From: Acidobacteriaceae bacterium
GTDB taxonomy: Bacteria; Acidobacteriota; Terriglobia; Terriglobales; Acidobacteriaceae
Direction of reading: 5' to 3'
DNA length: 64,000 nucleotides
NCBI GenBank assembly: GCA_035944135.1
Contig: DASZBM010000006.1
Location: 23,510 to 87,509 of the forward strand
The notes under the pieces were generated by a model. That model saw nothing but the letters and a program-made list of their open reading frames with translations, had not been told where the DNA came from and made no database searches. A program made the translations under genes and the position numbers. Each line of letters opens with the position of its first letter. Within the stretch, counting starts at the first letter, position 1. Of the stretch, positions 25,340 to 34,362 are shown in pieces.

Positions 25340-25885
25340 TCATCGCCTGCGCTGATAACGCACCGTGCCTTCGTCCTCGCCCGGCCCAACATACGTCATC
25401 CCGCAACGCTCCATCACCTTGATTGATTCCGGCAGCCGCGGGTACGTCTGCGCACTCACGCTCTTCACATCCCTCTGCGTCAGCAGCCAGTCCACCAACG
25501 CGCGCGCGGCCTCGGTTGCATATCCTTTGCGCTGATAGCTCGGCACCGTCGAGTAGCCGATCTCCACATCGCCTTCCAGCTTCGGAAATCCACCTACCGC
25601 ACCCACTAACGTATAGCGCGTCGCTCCGCCGGCCCAATTCAGCAGCAGCACATACCTGTTCCATCCGCGCGTTCGCGGCTCTTCCTCATACTGTTTGGCG
25701 ATGAACTGATAGACATGCGGCTCCCAGTGCTCCGGCGGCCACTCAGGCGTCACCTCCGCACCGAGAATTTTTCCTAATGAGCCATCTGCCTTCTGATCCG
25801 CGTCCAGCATCGCAGGCGTGATCGCCACCAGCCGCAGCCGCTGCGTCTTCAGATCGCCGATCCTCCGGCGCAGCAGCCCAATCAT
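25340..25885 (-). CDS. GNAT family N-acetyltransferase (RimJ/RimL type)
   Basis: 181 residues. The acetyl-CoA site has the pattern VPSYQRKGYATEAARALVDW, and the next strand carries VSAQTYPRLPESIKVMERCGM, typical of RimJ/RimL-like acetyltransferases acting on amino groups of proteins or small molecules. Its start overlaps the era stop by 4 bases (ATGA), so it is cotranscribed with era. The acceptor is unknown. Confidence 0.88.
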   Translation of the reverse strand: MIGLLRRRIGDLKTQRLRLVAITPAMLDADQKADGSLGKILGAEVTPEWPPEHWEPHVYQFIAKQYEEEPRTRGWNRYVLLLNWAGGATRYTLVGAVGGFPKLEGDVEIGYSTVPSYQRKGYATEAARALVDWLLTQRDVKSVSAQTYPRLPESIKVMERCGMTYVGPGEDEGTVRYQRRR

Positions 25886-26964
25886 TCGGCCTCGTCCTCT
25901 TCCTCCTGCTTCTTTGCCGCCTGGCCCTGCTTCTCCGCGATGTGCTCAAGCTGCCTGCGCCAGTCCAGCTCTTCCACAAATCCGCGCGACGCCCGCCACT
26001 CGCTCTCCACCTTCACAAACAGCTCCAGAAACACACGCGTGCCCAGCAGCGATTCGATCTCCTTGCGCGCGGCCGTGCCAATCCGCTTCAGCATCTCGCC
26101 GCCGCGACCGATCAGAATCGCCTTTTGCCCGTTGCGCTCACAGTAGATCGCCGCTGCAATCTTCGTCACCGGTAGTTTGCCGTCCTTCGTCTTCTTCGTC
26201 GAAGCCGGCTCCTCGTATCGCTCAATCACCACCGCCGCCGCATACGGGACCTCTTCACCGGTAAGCATCAGCACCTTCTCGCGAATCAGCTCCGCCACAA
26301 GAAACCGCTCCGGCTGGTCGGTCAACTGATCCTTCGGGAAGTACCTCTGGCCCTCCGGCAGCAGGGCCACGACCTTATCCAGCAGCAGATCCAATCCCTG
26401 TTTCTTCTTCGCCGAGATCGGAATCACTTCCGCAAACGTATGTTGCTTGCTCCAGTGCGCAATCAGGGGCAGCAGCGCTGGCTTCGGCACCGCATCGATC
26501 TTGTTCAGCACCAGCACCACAGGACAATCCAGCCGCTTCACCAACTGCAGCGCAAACTCATCCTCTGCCTTCGACATCGATCTGCGCTGCTGCCCAGGCG
26601 TCTTCGGCCCGCCCTCTCGCGACTCGACCTCGTGCAATCTATGCGTCGCGTCGACAATGAACAGCACCGCATCCCGCGACTCCAGCGCGTCCTGCACCTC
26701 CTGCATCATGCGCCGGTCGAGCTGGGTCGACGGCTTATGCACGCCCGGCGTGTCCACCAGCACCACCTGCGCCGCCGGCCTTCCCGCCTCCGTCTTCGTC
26801 TTCTTGCGAAGCGGAAGCTCCAGCACCCCGAGGATCCGCGTCCTTGTCGTCTGCGGCTTATGCGTCACAATCGCGAGCTTCTGTCCCAGCAGCGCATTCA
26901 GCAGCGTACTCTTGCCCGCGTTGGGCCTTCCCACAATCGACACAAATCCTGTACGCAACGCCAT
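25882..26964 (-). CDS. era: GTPase Era
   Basis: Essential GTPase that binds 16S rRNA during small-subunit maturation. 360 residues, about 60 longer than E. coli Era. G1 GRPNAGKS (12-19), G3 DTPGVHK, G4 NKID and G5 SAKKK are present, then a C-terminal KH domain with AILIGRGGEMLKRIG. Extra residues lie between G3 and G4 (REGGPKTPGQQRRSMS), in the effector-side loop (KKTKTEAG), before the KH domain and at the Glu/Lys-rich tail. It is downstream of phoH, ybeY and corC, the usual company. Confidence 0.95.
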   Translation of the reverse strand: MALRTGFVSIVGRPNAGKSTLLNALLGQKLAIVTHKPQTTRTRILGVLELPLRKKTKTEAGRPAAQVVLVDTPGVHKPSTQLDRRMMQEVQDALESRDAVLFIVDATHRLHEVESREGGPKTPGQQRRSMSKAEDEFALQLVKRLDCPVVLVLNKIDAVPKPALLPLIAHWSKQHTFAEVIPISAKKKQGLDLLLDKVVALLPEGQRYFPKDQLTDQPERFLVAELIREKVLMLTGEEVPYAAAVVIERYEEPASTKKTKDGKLPVTKIAAAIYCERNGQKAILIGRGGEMLKRIGTAARKEIESLLGTRVFLELFVKVESEWRASRGFVEELDWRRQLEHIAEKQGQAAKKQEEEDEAE

Positions 26965-26973
26965 CCCGCTATT

Positions 26974-27070
26974 GTAGAGAACAGAAATCGGGACAGTAGA
27001 GAACAGGGATCAGCGATCGATTTCATCCTGCACACCCTGACCTGTTCTCTGATCTCTGATTTCTGATCTC
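26974..27070. repeat. Heptamer array and inverted repeat between corC and era
   Basis: Two copies of GTAGAGAACAG (26974-26984, 26996-27006). AGAGAACAGG (26999-27008) and CCTGTTCTCT (27041-27050) form a perfect 10-base inverted repeat. Heptamers TGTTCTC, TGATCTC, TGATTTC, TGATCTC (27043-27070) run up to the corC stop. Confidence 0.7.
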
Positions 27071-28413
27071 TAGCTGGCGACGGCCACCCTCACCCGCTCG
27101 ACCTTCCTGTCGGTCGACTGCAGTACTTCGATCCGCAGCGGCCCATCTTCCACCACCTCGCCGGGCAGCGGAATATGCCCTGCGATCTCACTCACCAAGC
27201 CGCCCACCGTCGCCGCTTCATACGCCGTCAGCAATTGCGGAAGCACCTGCTCCGGCCCCTCTTCACCAAACTCCAAACCGTCTTCCGCCTCCGCCGCTTC
27301 GCTCGGCGGAGCTCTTCGCACCGGCTGCCGCTGTTCTTCAAACAGCCCGCGCAGCCGGCTCACTTCAAAGCTCCCGGGCACGACATAGCTTCCATCCGGC
27401 TCCTTCACGGGCTCATCCCCCGCCGGTGCCAGGTCGTGCTCATCCTCAATGTTTCCTACGATTGCCTCCAGCAAATCCTCGATCGTCACCAGCCCCGCCA
27501 CGCCGCCATATTCATCGATCACGATGCTCATGTGCTGCTTCTCGCGCTGCATCTCGCGCAGCAGTTCATTCACCTTCTTCGTCTCCGGCACAAACATCGC
27601 TGGCCGCGCCAGATGCTTTACGGTTGTCCGCTTGACCGCGACACCTTCCACCTCCAGCAGGTCGCGCGCAAACGCAATCCCCACAATCTCGTCCACCGAC
27701 GCGCCATACACCGGCACGCGGGAGAATCCATGCTCCCTCACCTCGCGCCTGAACTCCTCCAGTGACATCGTCTGCGGCACCACAAACATTCCCGGCCGTG
27801 GCGTCATCACCTCGCGCACCACCTTGTCGCCGAACTCCACAACGCTGCGCACCAGCTCGCGGTCGCTCTCCTCCAGGATTCCCTCTTCCTCACCAGCCTC
27901 GAGCAGCGCATCTACGGCCTCACTCGGATGCTCCGGCACTGCCTCTTCCTTCTCGGCCAAACCCACAATCGACAGCAGCAAGCCAATCGTCAGCGTGACG
28001 GGCAACACCACATAGAACAGACCCTGCAGCAACACGCCAATTCGCCCCACCCAGACGCCGCGCGTCCGCGTGAACAGCAACTGCGGAATCAGCCGGTCGA
28101 AGAACACAATCACCAGCAGAAGTTCGAAGATCGTGCGTGCCAGCGCAGCCGGACTGTGTTGCACACGCCACTGCAACCTGGTCACCAGCAGAAAGGTCAG
28201 TGCCACCAGCACAATCTGCCGCAGCACAGACGCCGACATCGCCGCCGACTCACGGCTCAACCGCAGCCGCGGCTCAACCGTCCGCTCCCAGGCCTCTACG
28301 TTGTCCGCATACTCCCGCGACAAAAACTTGCCCATCACGGTGTAGACCTCATCCGCATACGAGGCCAGCGCCAGCAGCAACAGCAGCACGAAGAACGCGA
28401 TTCCCCAACTCAT
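27070..28413 (-). CDS. CBS-domain hemolysin/CorC family protein
   Basis: 447 residues. Three or four N-terminal membrane helices in a divergent DUF21/CNNM-like region (1-150), a CBS pair (about 200-320; MTPRPGMFVVP and VIDEYGGVAGLVTIEDLLEAIVG read as two halves), then a C-terminal CorC/HlyC domain (about 340-447). Relatives are implicated in Mg/Co efflux or tolerance. Its start overlaps ybeY by 4 bases, as in many bacteria where phoH-ybeY-corC form an operon. Confidence 0.9.
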   Translation of the reverse strand: MSWGIAFFVLLLLLALASYADEVYTVMGKFLSREYADNVEAWERTVEPRLRLSRESAAMSASVLRQIVLVALTFLLVTRLQWRVQHSPAALARTIFELLLVIVFFDRLIPQLLFTRTRGVWVGRIGVLLQGLFYVVLPVTLTIGLLLSIVGLAEKEEAVPEHPSEAVDALLEAGEEEGILEESDRELVRSVVEFGDKVVREVMTPRPGMFVVPQTMSLEEFRREVREHGFSRVPVYGASVDEIVGIAFARDLLEVEGVAVKRTTVKHLARPAMFVPETKKVNELLREMQREKQHMSIVIDEYGGVAGLVTIEDLLEAIVGNIEDEHDLAPAGDEPVKEPDGSYVVPGSFEVSRLRGLFEEQRQPVRRAPPSEAAEAEDGLEFGEEGPEQVLPQLLTAYEAATVGGLVSEIAGHIPLPGEVVEDGPLRIEVLQSTDRKVERVRVAVAS

Positions 28414-28979
28414 CGCTTCACCCTCTTCGCCCCTGCTTTTGTTCTTGCTCCTCCGGTTTTAATCCCCGCAGGGGATCTGCTTTTCTTTCCTGCAGCCGAC
28501 AACCCCTCGACCCGCGCAATCAACCCGCTCGGCAACCGCAACCTCTTCCGCAGCTCCGCCTCTCTAGCCGCCATCTCGCCCCGGTCCGTCTCATGATCCA
28601 TCCCGCTGAGATGCAGCAACCCATGCAGCAGCAGCACGCGGACCTCATCGCGCAGCGAATGACCATGCTCTCTGGCCTGCCGGGCCGCCGTCTCCAGCGA
28701 AATGGCCAGATCACCGGCAAAGCCACCCGCGTGCTCCGCCGCGAAGTCCTGCAGCGCCGGAAAGCTCAACACATCCGTAGCCTTATCCTTACCCCGAAAC
28801 TCGCGGTTCAGCCGCCGCAGCGTTCTGTCGCCCGCCAGCAGAACATCCACCTCGCCCAGCAGTCCCACGGCCGCCTGCGCCGTCTTCATAAACCGGGCCA
28901 GCCCTGCGCGCGACAACCCCGCGGCGCTCCATGGATCGTCACCGACAGCCAGACCTCGCGGAGGTTCCATCGTCACCAT
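28410..28979 (-). CDS. ybeY: Endoribonuclease YbeY (rRNA maturation)
   Basis: Metal-dependent ribonuclease needed for 16S rRNA 3'-end maturation and ribosome quality control. 189 residues. The metal-binding motif HGLLHLSGMDHETD has the three expected histidines; upstream LNREFRGKDKATDVLSFP is the family core. The Lys/Ala-rich C-terminal tail (KKSRSPAGIKTGG) is an extension. A second ATG at 28970 is possible. It overlaps corC by 4 bases. Confidence 0.94.
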   Translation of the reverse strand: MVTMEPPRGLAVGDDPWSAAGLSRAGLARFMKTAQAAVGLLGEVDVLLAGDRTLRRLNREFRGKDKATDVLSFPALQDFAAEHAGGFAGDLAISLETAARQAREHGHSLRDEVRVLLLHGLLHLSGMDHETDRGEMAAREAELRKRLRLPSGLIARVEGLSAAGKKSRSPAGIKTGGARTKAGAKRVKR

Positions 28980-29044
28980 GCGTCCCTACATGCTAACGCC
29001 TGAGGATTTTTCCTGAAGGTGTGGTCAAGGCCAACACCGTTGGT

Positions 29045-29069
29045 GTCGTTTTCTCTCAAGGAAAACGAC
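29045..29069. other. Perfect 9-base hairpin in the ybeY-yihY divergent gap
   Basis: GTCGTTTTC (29045-29053) and GAAAACGAC (29061-29069) with a 7-base loop, in the 208-base gap between divergent genes. It could be an operator or a 5'-leader hairpin. No T-run, so it is unlikely to be a terminator. Confidence 0.4.
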
Positions 29070-29187
29070 CTCCACAGATTCTCCCGAAACTGGTGTGTCA
29101 GGGAGAAATGCTCTAACGAAACTTCGCTTCTGTTTTGCGCACCCGGGCAACAGCTCTCGACGCCAATTCCATCCCTAAAGGAACGAC

Positions 29188-30081
29188 ATGCAGAACCGCA
29201 TGCCCAATCTGTGGACTCTCGCCGGCCTGTCCGTCCCTGAACTGCTTCGCCGTACCATCGTTGAATCCTGGCGCGACGACGTCTTCGGTCAGGGCGGGCG
29301 GATGGCGTTCTACCAGTTCCTGGCCATCTTCCCGTCCCTTCTGATCGCCTTCACGCTCGTCAGCCACATCCCTCATCTCAGCCAGCACCTTCGCAACACG
29401 CTTCACGATCTCTCCACACAGCTCTTCCCCACCCAGGTCTCTCAGCTCTTTCAGGGGATGATCACCGACTTCAAACAGCGTCCGCGCGTCGGCCTTCGCC
29501 TGCTCGGCGTCTTCGCCGCCTCGGTCTGGGCTGCACACAACGGAACATGGGCGATGATCTGGGGCCTCAACCGCGCGTACGAGGTCGAAGAGAGCCGCTC
29601 CTGGTGGAACCTCACCATCACCATCGTTCTGCTGACAATCTGCCTCATCGCAATGGTGTGCATCGCTCTTCTGCTGCTCTTCACAAGCGCCTTCCTGCAG
29701 GAGCATGTCCATGGCAACACATTTTTCCTTCGCGCCCTGGAATGGCTCACAGTCGCCGTCTGTCTCTACTTCTCCTTCGCCGTTCTCTATCGCTTCGCTC
29801 CCAACCTTCGTGACCACGCCATTCGCTGGAGCACGCCCGGGGCGCTCTGCGCGCTGATCCTGTGGCTCGCGTCCACCTTCTCCGCGCAGATCTACTTCGA
29901 CCACATCAACGACTACACGCGAAGCTACGGCCCGCTGAACGGAGTCGTCATGCTCCTGCTCTGGCTCTACGCCTCAAACGGTGCCCTGCTCATCGGCGGC
30001 GAAATGAACTCTGAGATCCAAAAGTCCGAAGCCGGCCGCTCCGGCGCCCGCACCGATCGCCACGCTGCTCGCCGCTCATAA
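29188..30081 (+). CDS. YihY/BrkB family inner membrane protein
   Basis: 297 residues with six hydrophobic helices and the family segments FGQGGRMAFYQFLAIFPSLL near residue 35 and RSYGPLNGVVMLLLWLYASN near 250. Once annotated as ribonuclease BN, the family is now considered a membrane protein of uncertain role, possibly transport. ATG 29188 is preceded by AAAGGAACG. It begins a forward block inserted between ybeY and phoH. Confidence 0.9.
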   Translation: MQNRMPNLWTLAGLSVPELLRRTIVESWRDDVFGQGGRMAFYQFLAIFPSLLIAFTLVSHIPHLSQHLRNTLHDLSTQLFPTQVSQLFQGMITDFKQRPRVGLRLLGVFAASVWAAHNGTWAMIWGLNRAYEVEESRSWWNLTITIVLLTICLIAMVCIALLLLFTSAFLQEHVHGNTFFLRALEWLTVAVCLYFSFAVLYRFAPNLRDHAIRWSTPGALCALILWLASTFSAQIYFDHINDYTRSYGPLNGVVMLLLWLYASNGALLIGGEMNSEIQKSEAGRSGARTDRHAARRS

Positions 30082-30201
30082 CGCCCGCCCCAATTTTCCC
30101 CCCACAACTCCAATCCGCGCCGAGTATATTGCTCTCCATCACTTCAGTTGAGTCACGGCCCGCGCTAAACGCTCGAGCACAAATCCTCGCCCGGAGTCCA
30201 C

Positions 30202-31491
30202 ATGCGCCCGCAGCCTCGCGTCTTCTACGGCTGGATCATCGTCCTCATCAGCGCCCTGGGCCTGTTCCTCGGGGCTCCCGTCGCCGTCTTCTCGTTCGGT
30301 ATCTTCTTCAAGCCGCTCGTCGAAGACTTCCACGCCAGCCGCGCCGCCGTCTCCCTTGTCTTCTCGATCGCCAACTTTGTCGGCGCGCTCTCGCTTCCGC
30401 TTACAGGCATTCTCATCGACCGGTTCAGTCCTAAACGCGTCATCCTCATCTCCACCGTGCTCTTCGGAGCCGTCTTGTGCTCCGCACTTCTGGTCGGCAC
30501 CGGCCTGTGGCAGCTATATGTCCTGTTCTCGCTGCTCGGAGTCACCATGTCCGGCGGCCCCGCGCCCGTCCCCTACACCGCAGTCATCACTCACTGGTTC
30601 GACCGCCGCCGCGGATTCGCGCTCGCCCTGTGCATGATGGGTATCGGCATCGGCGCAATTGTCGTTCCCATGCTCTCGCAGCGCCTCATCAGCGCGTACA
30701 ACTGGCGCGTGGCGCTCGCCATCTTTGGCGCAGCCGTTCTCCTGGTCCCCTCGCCTGCAATCGCCATCTTCCTCAAGAACGATCCAGCACAACTCGGTCT
30801 GCATCCCGACGGCGACATTCTCGCCACAGCGCCGCGTTCACACCGGCAGAACACGGTCGGCCTTTCCTGGCACGAGATCTGGCACAGCCCCACCTACTGG
30901 CTTCTCCTCTGCATCTTCGTTCTGGTCGGCGTCGCGATGCACGGCTCCGTCCTGCATCTTGCCGCTATCCTCACCGATCGCGGCATCACCGCGCAGCGCG
31001 CAGCGCTTGCAACCTCGGTGGTTGGAGCTGCAGTCCTGATCGGCCGAATCGGCTCCGGCTATCTCATGGACTTCTTCTTCGCTCCGCGCGTCGCCATGCT
31101 CTTCTTCGGCGCATCGACCCTTGGCATCGCCATCCTCTGCACATCCGCCGATGGAGTTCTCACACTCCCGGCATCATTTCTCATCGGCCTCGGAACCGGA
31201 GCGGAAGTCGAAACTCTCGGCTACATGATCAGCCGCTACTTCGGCCTGCGCTGCTTCGGAACGGCATACGGCATCGCATTTGGCGCCTTCATGACCGCCG
31301 GATCTGCCGGCGTCCTGCTCATGGGCGCCGGCTACGATCACTTCCATTCCTACACGGTCACTCTCATCGCACTCGCCGCAGCCATGCTCGCCGCTGTCCT
31401 CCTGCTCATGCTTCTCGGCCCATACCGTTTCGCTCCGGAATCGCGCGCCGATGCCCCACACGAGCCGCTCGAACTTCCCCACCCCGCGTGA
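30202..31491 (+). CDS. MFS transporter (monocarboxylate/oxalate-formate type)
   Basis: 429 residues, 12 predicted helices. The first helix FYGWIIVLISALGLFLGAP and FSFGIFFKPLVEDF resemble the OFA and monocarboxylate porter branches of the major facilitator superfamily. Loop motif DRFSPKRVIL between helices 2 and 3 is the MFS motif A variant. It lies 120 bases after the YihY gene and 33 before an O-methyltransferase; substrate unknown. Confidence 0.88.
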   Translation: MRPQPRVFYGWIIVLISALGLFLGAPVAVFSFGIFFKPLVEDFHASRAAVSLVFSIANFVGALSLPLTGILIDRFSPKRVILISTVLFGAVLCSALLVGTGLWQLYVLFSLLGVTMSGGPAPVPYTAVITHWFDRRRGFALALCMMGIGIGAIVVPMLSQRLISAYNWRVALAIFGAAVLLVPSPAIAIFLKNDPAQLGLHPDGDILATAPRSHRQNTVGLSWHEIWHSPTYWLLLCIFVLVGVAMHGSVLHLAAILTDRGITAQRAALATSVVGAAVLIGRIGSGYLMDFFFAPRVAMLFFGASTLGIAILCTSADGVLTLPASFLIGLGTGAEVETLGYMISRYFGLRCFGTAYGIAFGAFMTAGSAGVLLMGAGYDHFHSYTVTLIALAAAMLAAVLLLMLLGPYRFAPESRADAPHEPLELPHPA

Positions 31492-31524
31492 TCCCACTTG
31501 AGCCCTTCATCCAAGGAGAACTGA

Positions 31525-32547
31525 ATGTTCCCGCAGAATCCCTTAACAGCTCCCGCAATCCTGCTCAACGCGCGCAACGGGCTCATCCTTCATCAGACCC
31601 TGTATGCCGTTGCCCGGCTGGGTGTCGCTGATTGCCTCGACAGCGGTTGGCGCACCGCCGCAGATCTCGCCCGCGAACTCCGCGTAAATGAGGACGCACT
31701 CTATCGCGTCCTGCGCCTGCTTTCCAGCCAGGGCGTCTTCGAAGAAAATGGCGACCGATCCTTCCGCAACACCGATGTCTCCTACTTTCTGCGCTCGGAC
31801 GTCCCCGGTTCTCTGCGTCGCCTCTTCATCTTCTGGGGCAGCGACTACAGCTACTCCAGCCTTTCCCAAATGATGCGCACTCTCGAGACCGGACAATGTG
31901 CGCCTATGCTGCTCTCCGGCACCGACAGTTTCGAAAAACTTCGCCGCGACCCCGAGCAGGCACGCATCTTTGACGATGCCATGACCACCATGTCCCAGCT
32001 CTCCGGCCCAGCCATCGCCGCAGCCTACGACTTCGGCGCGTGGGATAGCTTGATGGACGTCGGCGGAGGCAGCGGCATCCTCCTTTCCTGCATCCTCCGC
32101 GCTCATCCGAATCTTCGCGGCGTTCTTGCCGACCAGGAACACGTCCTTGAACGTGCACGCGAGCGTGACTTCCTCGGCGGCGACCTTGCACCGCGCGCTT
32201 CGATGCAACCCTGCAACTTCTTTGAAGGCATCCCTTCAGGCTGCAGAGCTTATGTCATGAAAAACATCATCCATGACTGGGACGACGAACAATCGCGCGC
32301 GATCCTCGCCAACTGCCGCCAGGCTGTCCCTTCAAACGGCGCACTCCTCCTCGTCGAGCTTTTGGTCGGCGCCGCGAACATCCCATCCCTCGGCAAGTTC
32401 CTCGACATCGCCATGCTTTCGCTGACCGGAGGCCGCGAACGCACCGAACCCGAATACGCCACACTGCTGTCGAGTGCAGGTTTCCGGCTCAATCGTGTCG
32501 TGCCCGTCAACTCCCAGTTCTGCGTCATCGAAGCTGTCCCGGTATAA
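31525..32547 (+). CDS. SAM-dependent O-methyltransferase (family 2 type)
   Basis: 340 residues. N-terminal winged-helix dimerisation domain (about 15-85; ARNGLILHQTLYAVARLGVA read as usual), then a Rossmann methyltransferase core with SAM motif LMDVGGGSGILL (about 175-186) and the catalytic-region motif NIIHDWDDEQ (about 250). This family methylates hydroxyl groups of aromatic or polyketide products in acetylserotonin/caffeate O-methyltransferase fashion. It follows the MFS gene closely; the pair may make and export a small molecule, though no biosynthetic core genes are present. Confidence 0.88.
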   Translation: MFPQNPLTAPAILLNARNGLILHQTLYAVARLGVADCLDSGWRTAADLARELRVNEDALYRVLRLLSSQGVFEENGDRSFRNTDVSYFLRSDVPGSLRRLFIFWGSDYSYSSLSQMMRTLETGQCAPMLLSGTDSFEKLRRDPEQARIFDDAMTTMSQLSGPAIAAAYDFGAWDSLMDVGGGSGILLSCILRAHPNLRGVLADQEHVLERARERDFLGGDLAPRASMQPCNFFEGIPSGCRAYVMKNIIHDWDDEQSRAILANCRQAVPSNGALLLVELLVGAANIPSLGKFLDIAMLSLTGGRERTEPEYATLLSSAGFRLNRVVPVNSQFCVIEAVPV

Positions 32548-32562
32548 CCGTCCGCTGACTCG

Positions 32563-33072
32563 CTAGTGCACCGCCGGTCGCGAATGCAGCAGCGTGCGAT
32601 GACGTCGCATCAGCAGCACCAGAGCGCGTCGCAGATACAGCGCGATCAAGGGCATCGCAATCGACGCCACAAGGCCCCACACAATCAGTGCATGCCACTC
32701 CCACCGCCATATCTCGTGAAACAAACGCAACGGATGATGGCTCAGATGTTCAATCTGCCTCCTGCTCAGCGGAAGCCTTCCCGTGTGGAACAGATGCACG
32801 CCGAGATCGATGAACGGAATAAACAGAATCAGGTGCAGCGGCGCCACCACATGTGTCCCAACCAGCGACGCCACCTGATTCAGCCCCAGTATCCACGCCA
32901 GCATCACCACCAGCACTGTCGTAAGCCCCACTGACGGATTGATCCCGATCACCATCCCCAGCGCCAGGCTCCATGCCATTCGCTTCGGCGTCACGCCACC
33001 GCGCAGCTGACGCAGCACCGGACGCAGCAACTTGCACCGAACAAACTCGCGGACAAACTCGGGCACCAGCAC
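32563..33072 (-). CDS. DUF2062 domain membrane protein
   Basis: 169 residues. The DUF2062 core MAWSLALGMVIGINPSVGLT is followed by two more helices around 75-95 and 125-150. The domain is found in small membrane proteins of unknown function. Its stop lies 15 bases from the convergent methyltransferase stop. It lies downstream of phoH but is separated from it by 264 bases and a terminator. Confidence 0.85.
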   Translation of the reverse strand: MLVPEFVREFVRCKLLRPVLRQLRGGVTPKRMAWSLALGMVIGINPSVGLTTVLVVMLAWILGLNQVASLVGTHVVAPLHLILFIPFIDLGVHLFHTGRLPLSRRQIEHLSHHPLRLFHEIWRWEWHALIVWGLVASIAMPLIALYLRRALVLLMRRHRTLLHSRPAVH

Positions 33073-33277
33073 AGAAACATAGGATGCTACGCCGCACCTT
33101 GAGCGCAGTGCTACAGCTCAGTTTCCAAGGGGGTTCGCAGGAGCCATTTTTCCTATGGGTCCCTGTACCTGGGAAATGTTTTCGAGCGCGGTGGTGAGTC
33201 AGCCGTCTTGTATATCCTTCAGCAAATTGATTGACGGACGCTACCGGGTGAATTCCGACTTAGAGCGCCTCTGTCTC

Positions 33278-33310
33278 AAAACAAAAGCCGCCGCCACTCG
33301 GGCGACGGCT
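33278..33310 (-). terminator. Rho-independent terminator after phoH
   Basis: Reverse strand: a 10-base-pair stem (AGCCGTCGCC with GGCGGCGGCT, one mismatch) is followed by TTTGTTTTG. It begins 26 bases past the phoH stop. Confidence 0.8.
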
Positions 33311-33338
33311 CTCAACTCTAATATCTAATCTCTGCTTT
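33311..33338. repeat. Heptamer-like repeat at the phoH 3' end
   Basis: Units CTCAACT, CTAATAT, CTAATCT, CTGCTTT between the terminator and the phoH stop; a degenerate seven-base period. Confidence 0.5.
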
Positions 33339-34362
33339 ACTGCTTCAACACCGGCTTTCGCTGCGGCTCGGAGAGCGGAATCGGCTCGGCGTCCATCGCC
33401 AACGGAAGCTGCTCGGCCTGCTTGTAGCTGTCGTACGCGCGCACAATCCGCTGCACCAGCGCATGCCGCACCACGTCGACATCCTCGAAATGGCAGAATC
33501 GAATCCCCTCCACTCCCTCGAGCACGTGCAGCGCCTGTAGCAGGCCGCTCCTGTTCGGGTTCGGCAAATCCGTCTGCGTTAGGTCGCCCGTAATCACAGC
33601 CTTCGACGAGTTCCCCAACCGCGTCAGGAACATCTTCATCTGTTCGATCGTCGTGTTCTGCGCCTCGTCCATGATGATGAACGCATCGTTTAGGGTGCGC
33701 CCGCGCATAAACGCCAGCGGCGCAACTTCGATCACGTTCGTCTCCAGCATCTTGTCGACCTTCGCCGGATCCAGCAGATCGTACAGCGCGTCGTACAGCG
33801 GCCGAAGATAGGGATCTACCTTTTCCTGCAAACTTCCCGGCAGGAATCCCAGCCGCTCGCCCGCCTCAACCGCCGGCCGCACCAGCACAATGCGCGAAAC
33901 CTTCTTCGCCATCAGCGCGCTCACAGCCATTGCCACCGCCAGGTACGTCTTTCCCGTACCCGCCGGCCCCAGGCCAAACACCATGTCATGGACCTCGATG
34001 GCCTCAACATACTTCCGCTGATTCGGCGTCCGCGGCTGCACCACCCGCTTCGCTCCCACGGCCCGCTGCTTGCCACTCTCCACCAGCGAGCGCAGCGTCA
34101 CTGTCGAGTCCGCCACCACCATCTTCAGCAGCCCGTGCAGCTCGCCATTGTGCGGATGTACGCCGTTCCGCCGCAGGTACTCAAAATCCGCAAATATCCC
34201 CTCCACCCGGGCCACCTCTGCCGCCTCGCCCAGCACATGGATTGAATCCGAACGGAGGTCAATCTGCACCCCCAGGCCGTCTTCCATCAGCCGAAGGTTC
34301 TCGTCGCGAGTGCCGTACAGCGGCTCGATTCCGGGGGTAAGCTGCAGCGATTTTTTCACCAA
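33337..34362 (-). CDS. phoH: PhoH-like ATPase
   Basis: Cytoplasmic ATPase of the PhoH family, a superfamily 1 helicase-like P-loop domain probably acting on RNA alongside YbeY. 341 residues. A KH-like N-terminal region (about 20-100) precedes Walker A GPAGTGKTYLA, the Walker B-type FIIMDEAQNTT and sensor-like VITGDLTQTDLP. PhoH and YbeY are usually adjacent; here they are separated by about 4.4 kb. A terminator follows. Confidence 0.94.
   Translation of the reverse strand: MVKKSLQLTPGIEPLYGTRDENLRLMEDGLGVQIDLRSDSIHVLGEAAEVARVEGIFADFEYLRRNGVHPHNGELHGLLKMVVADSTVTLRSLVESGKQRAVGAKRVVQPRTPNQRKYVEAIEVHDMVFGLGPAGTGKTYLAVAMAVSALMAKKVSRIVLVRPAVEAGERLGFLPGSLQEKVDPYLRPLYDALYDLLDPAKVDKMLETNVIEVAPLAFMRGRTLNDAFIIMDEAQNTTIEQMKMFLTRLGNSSKAVITGDLTQTDLPNPNRSGLLQALHVLEGVEGIRFCHFEDVDVVRHALVQRIVRAYDSYKQAEQLPLAMDAEPIPLSEPQRKPVLKQ

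Noticed and set aside
30202..32547. MFS transporter plus O-methyltransferase as a natural-product cluster
   Set aside because: No synthase or other biosynthetic core enzyme lies nearby, so two genes are not enough to claim a cluster.
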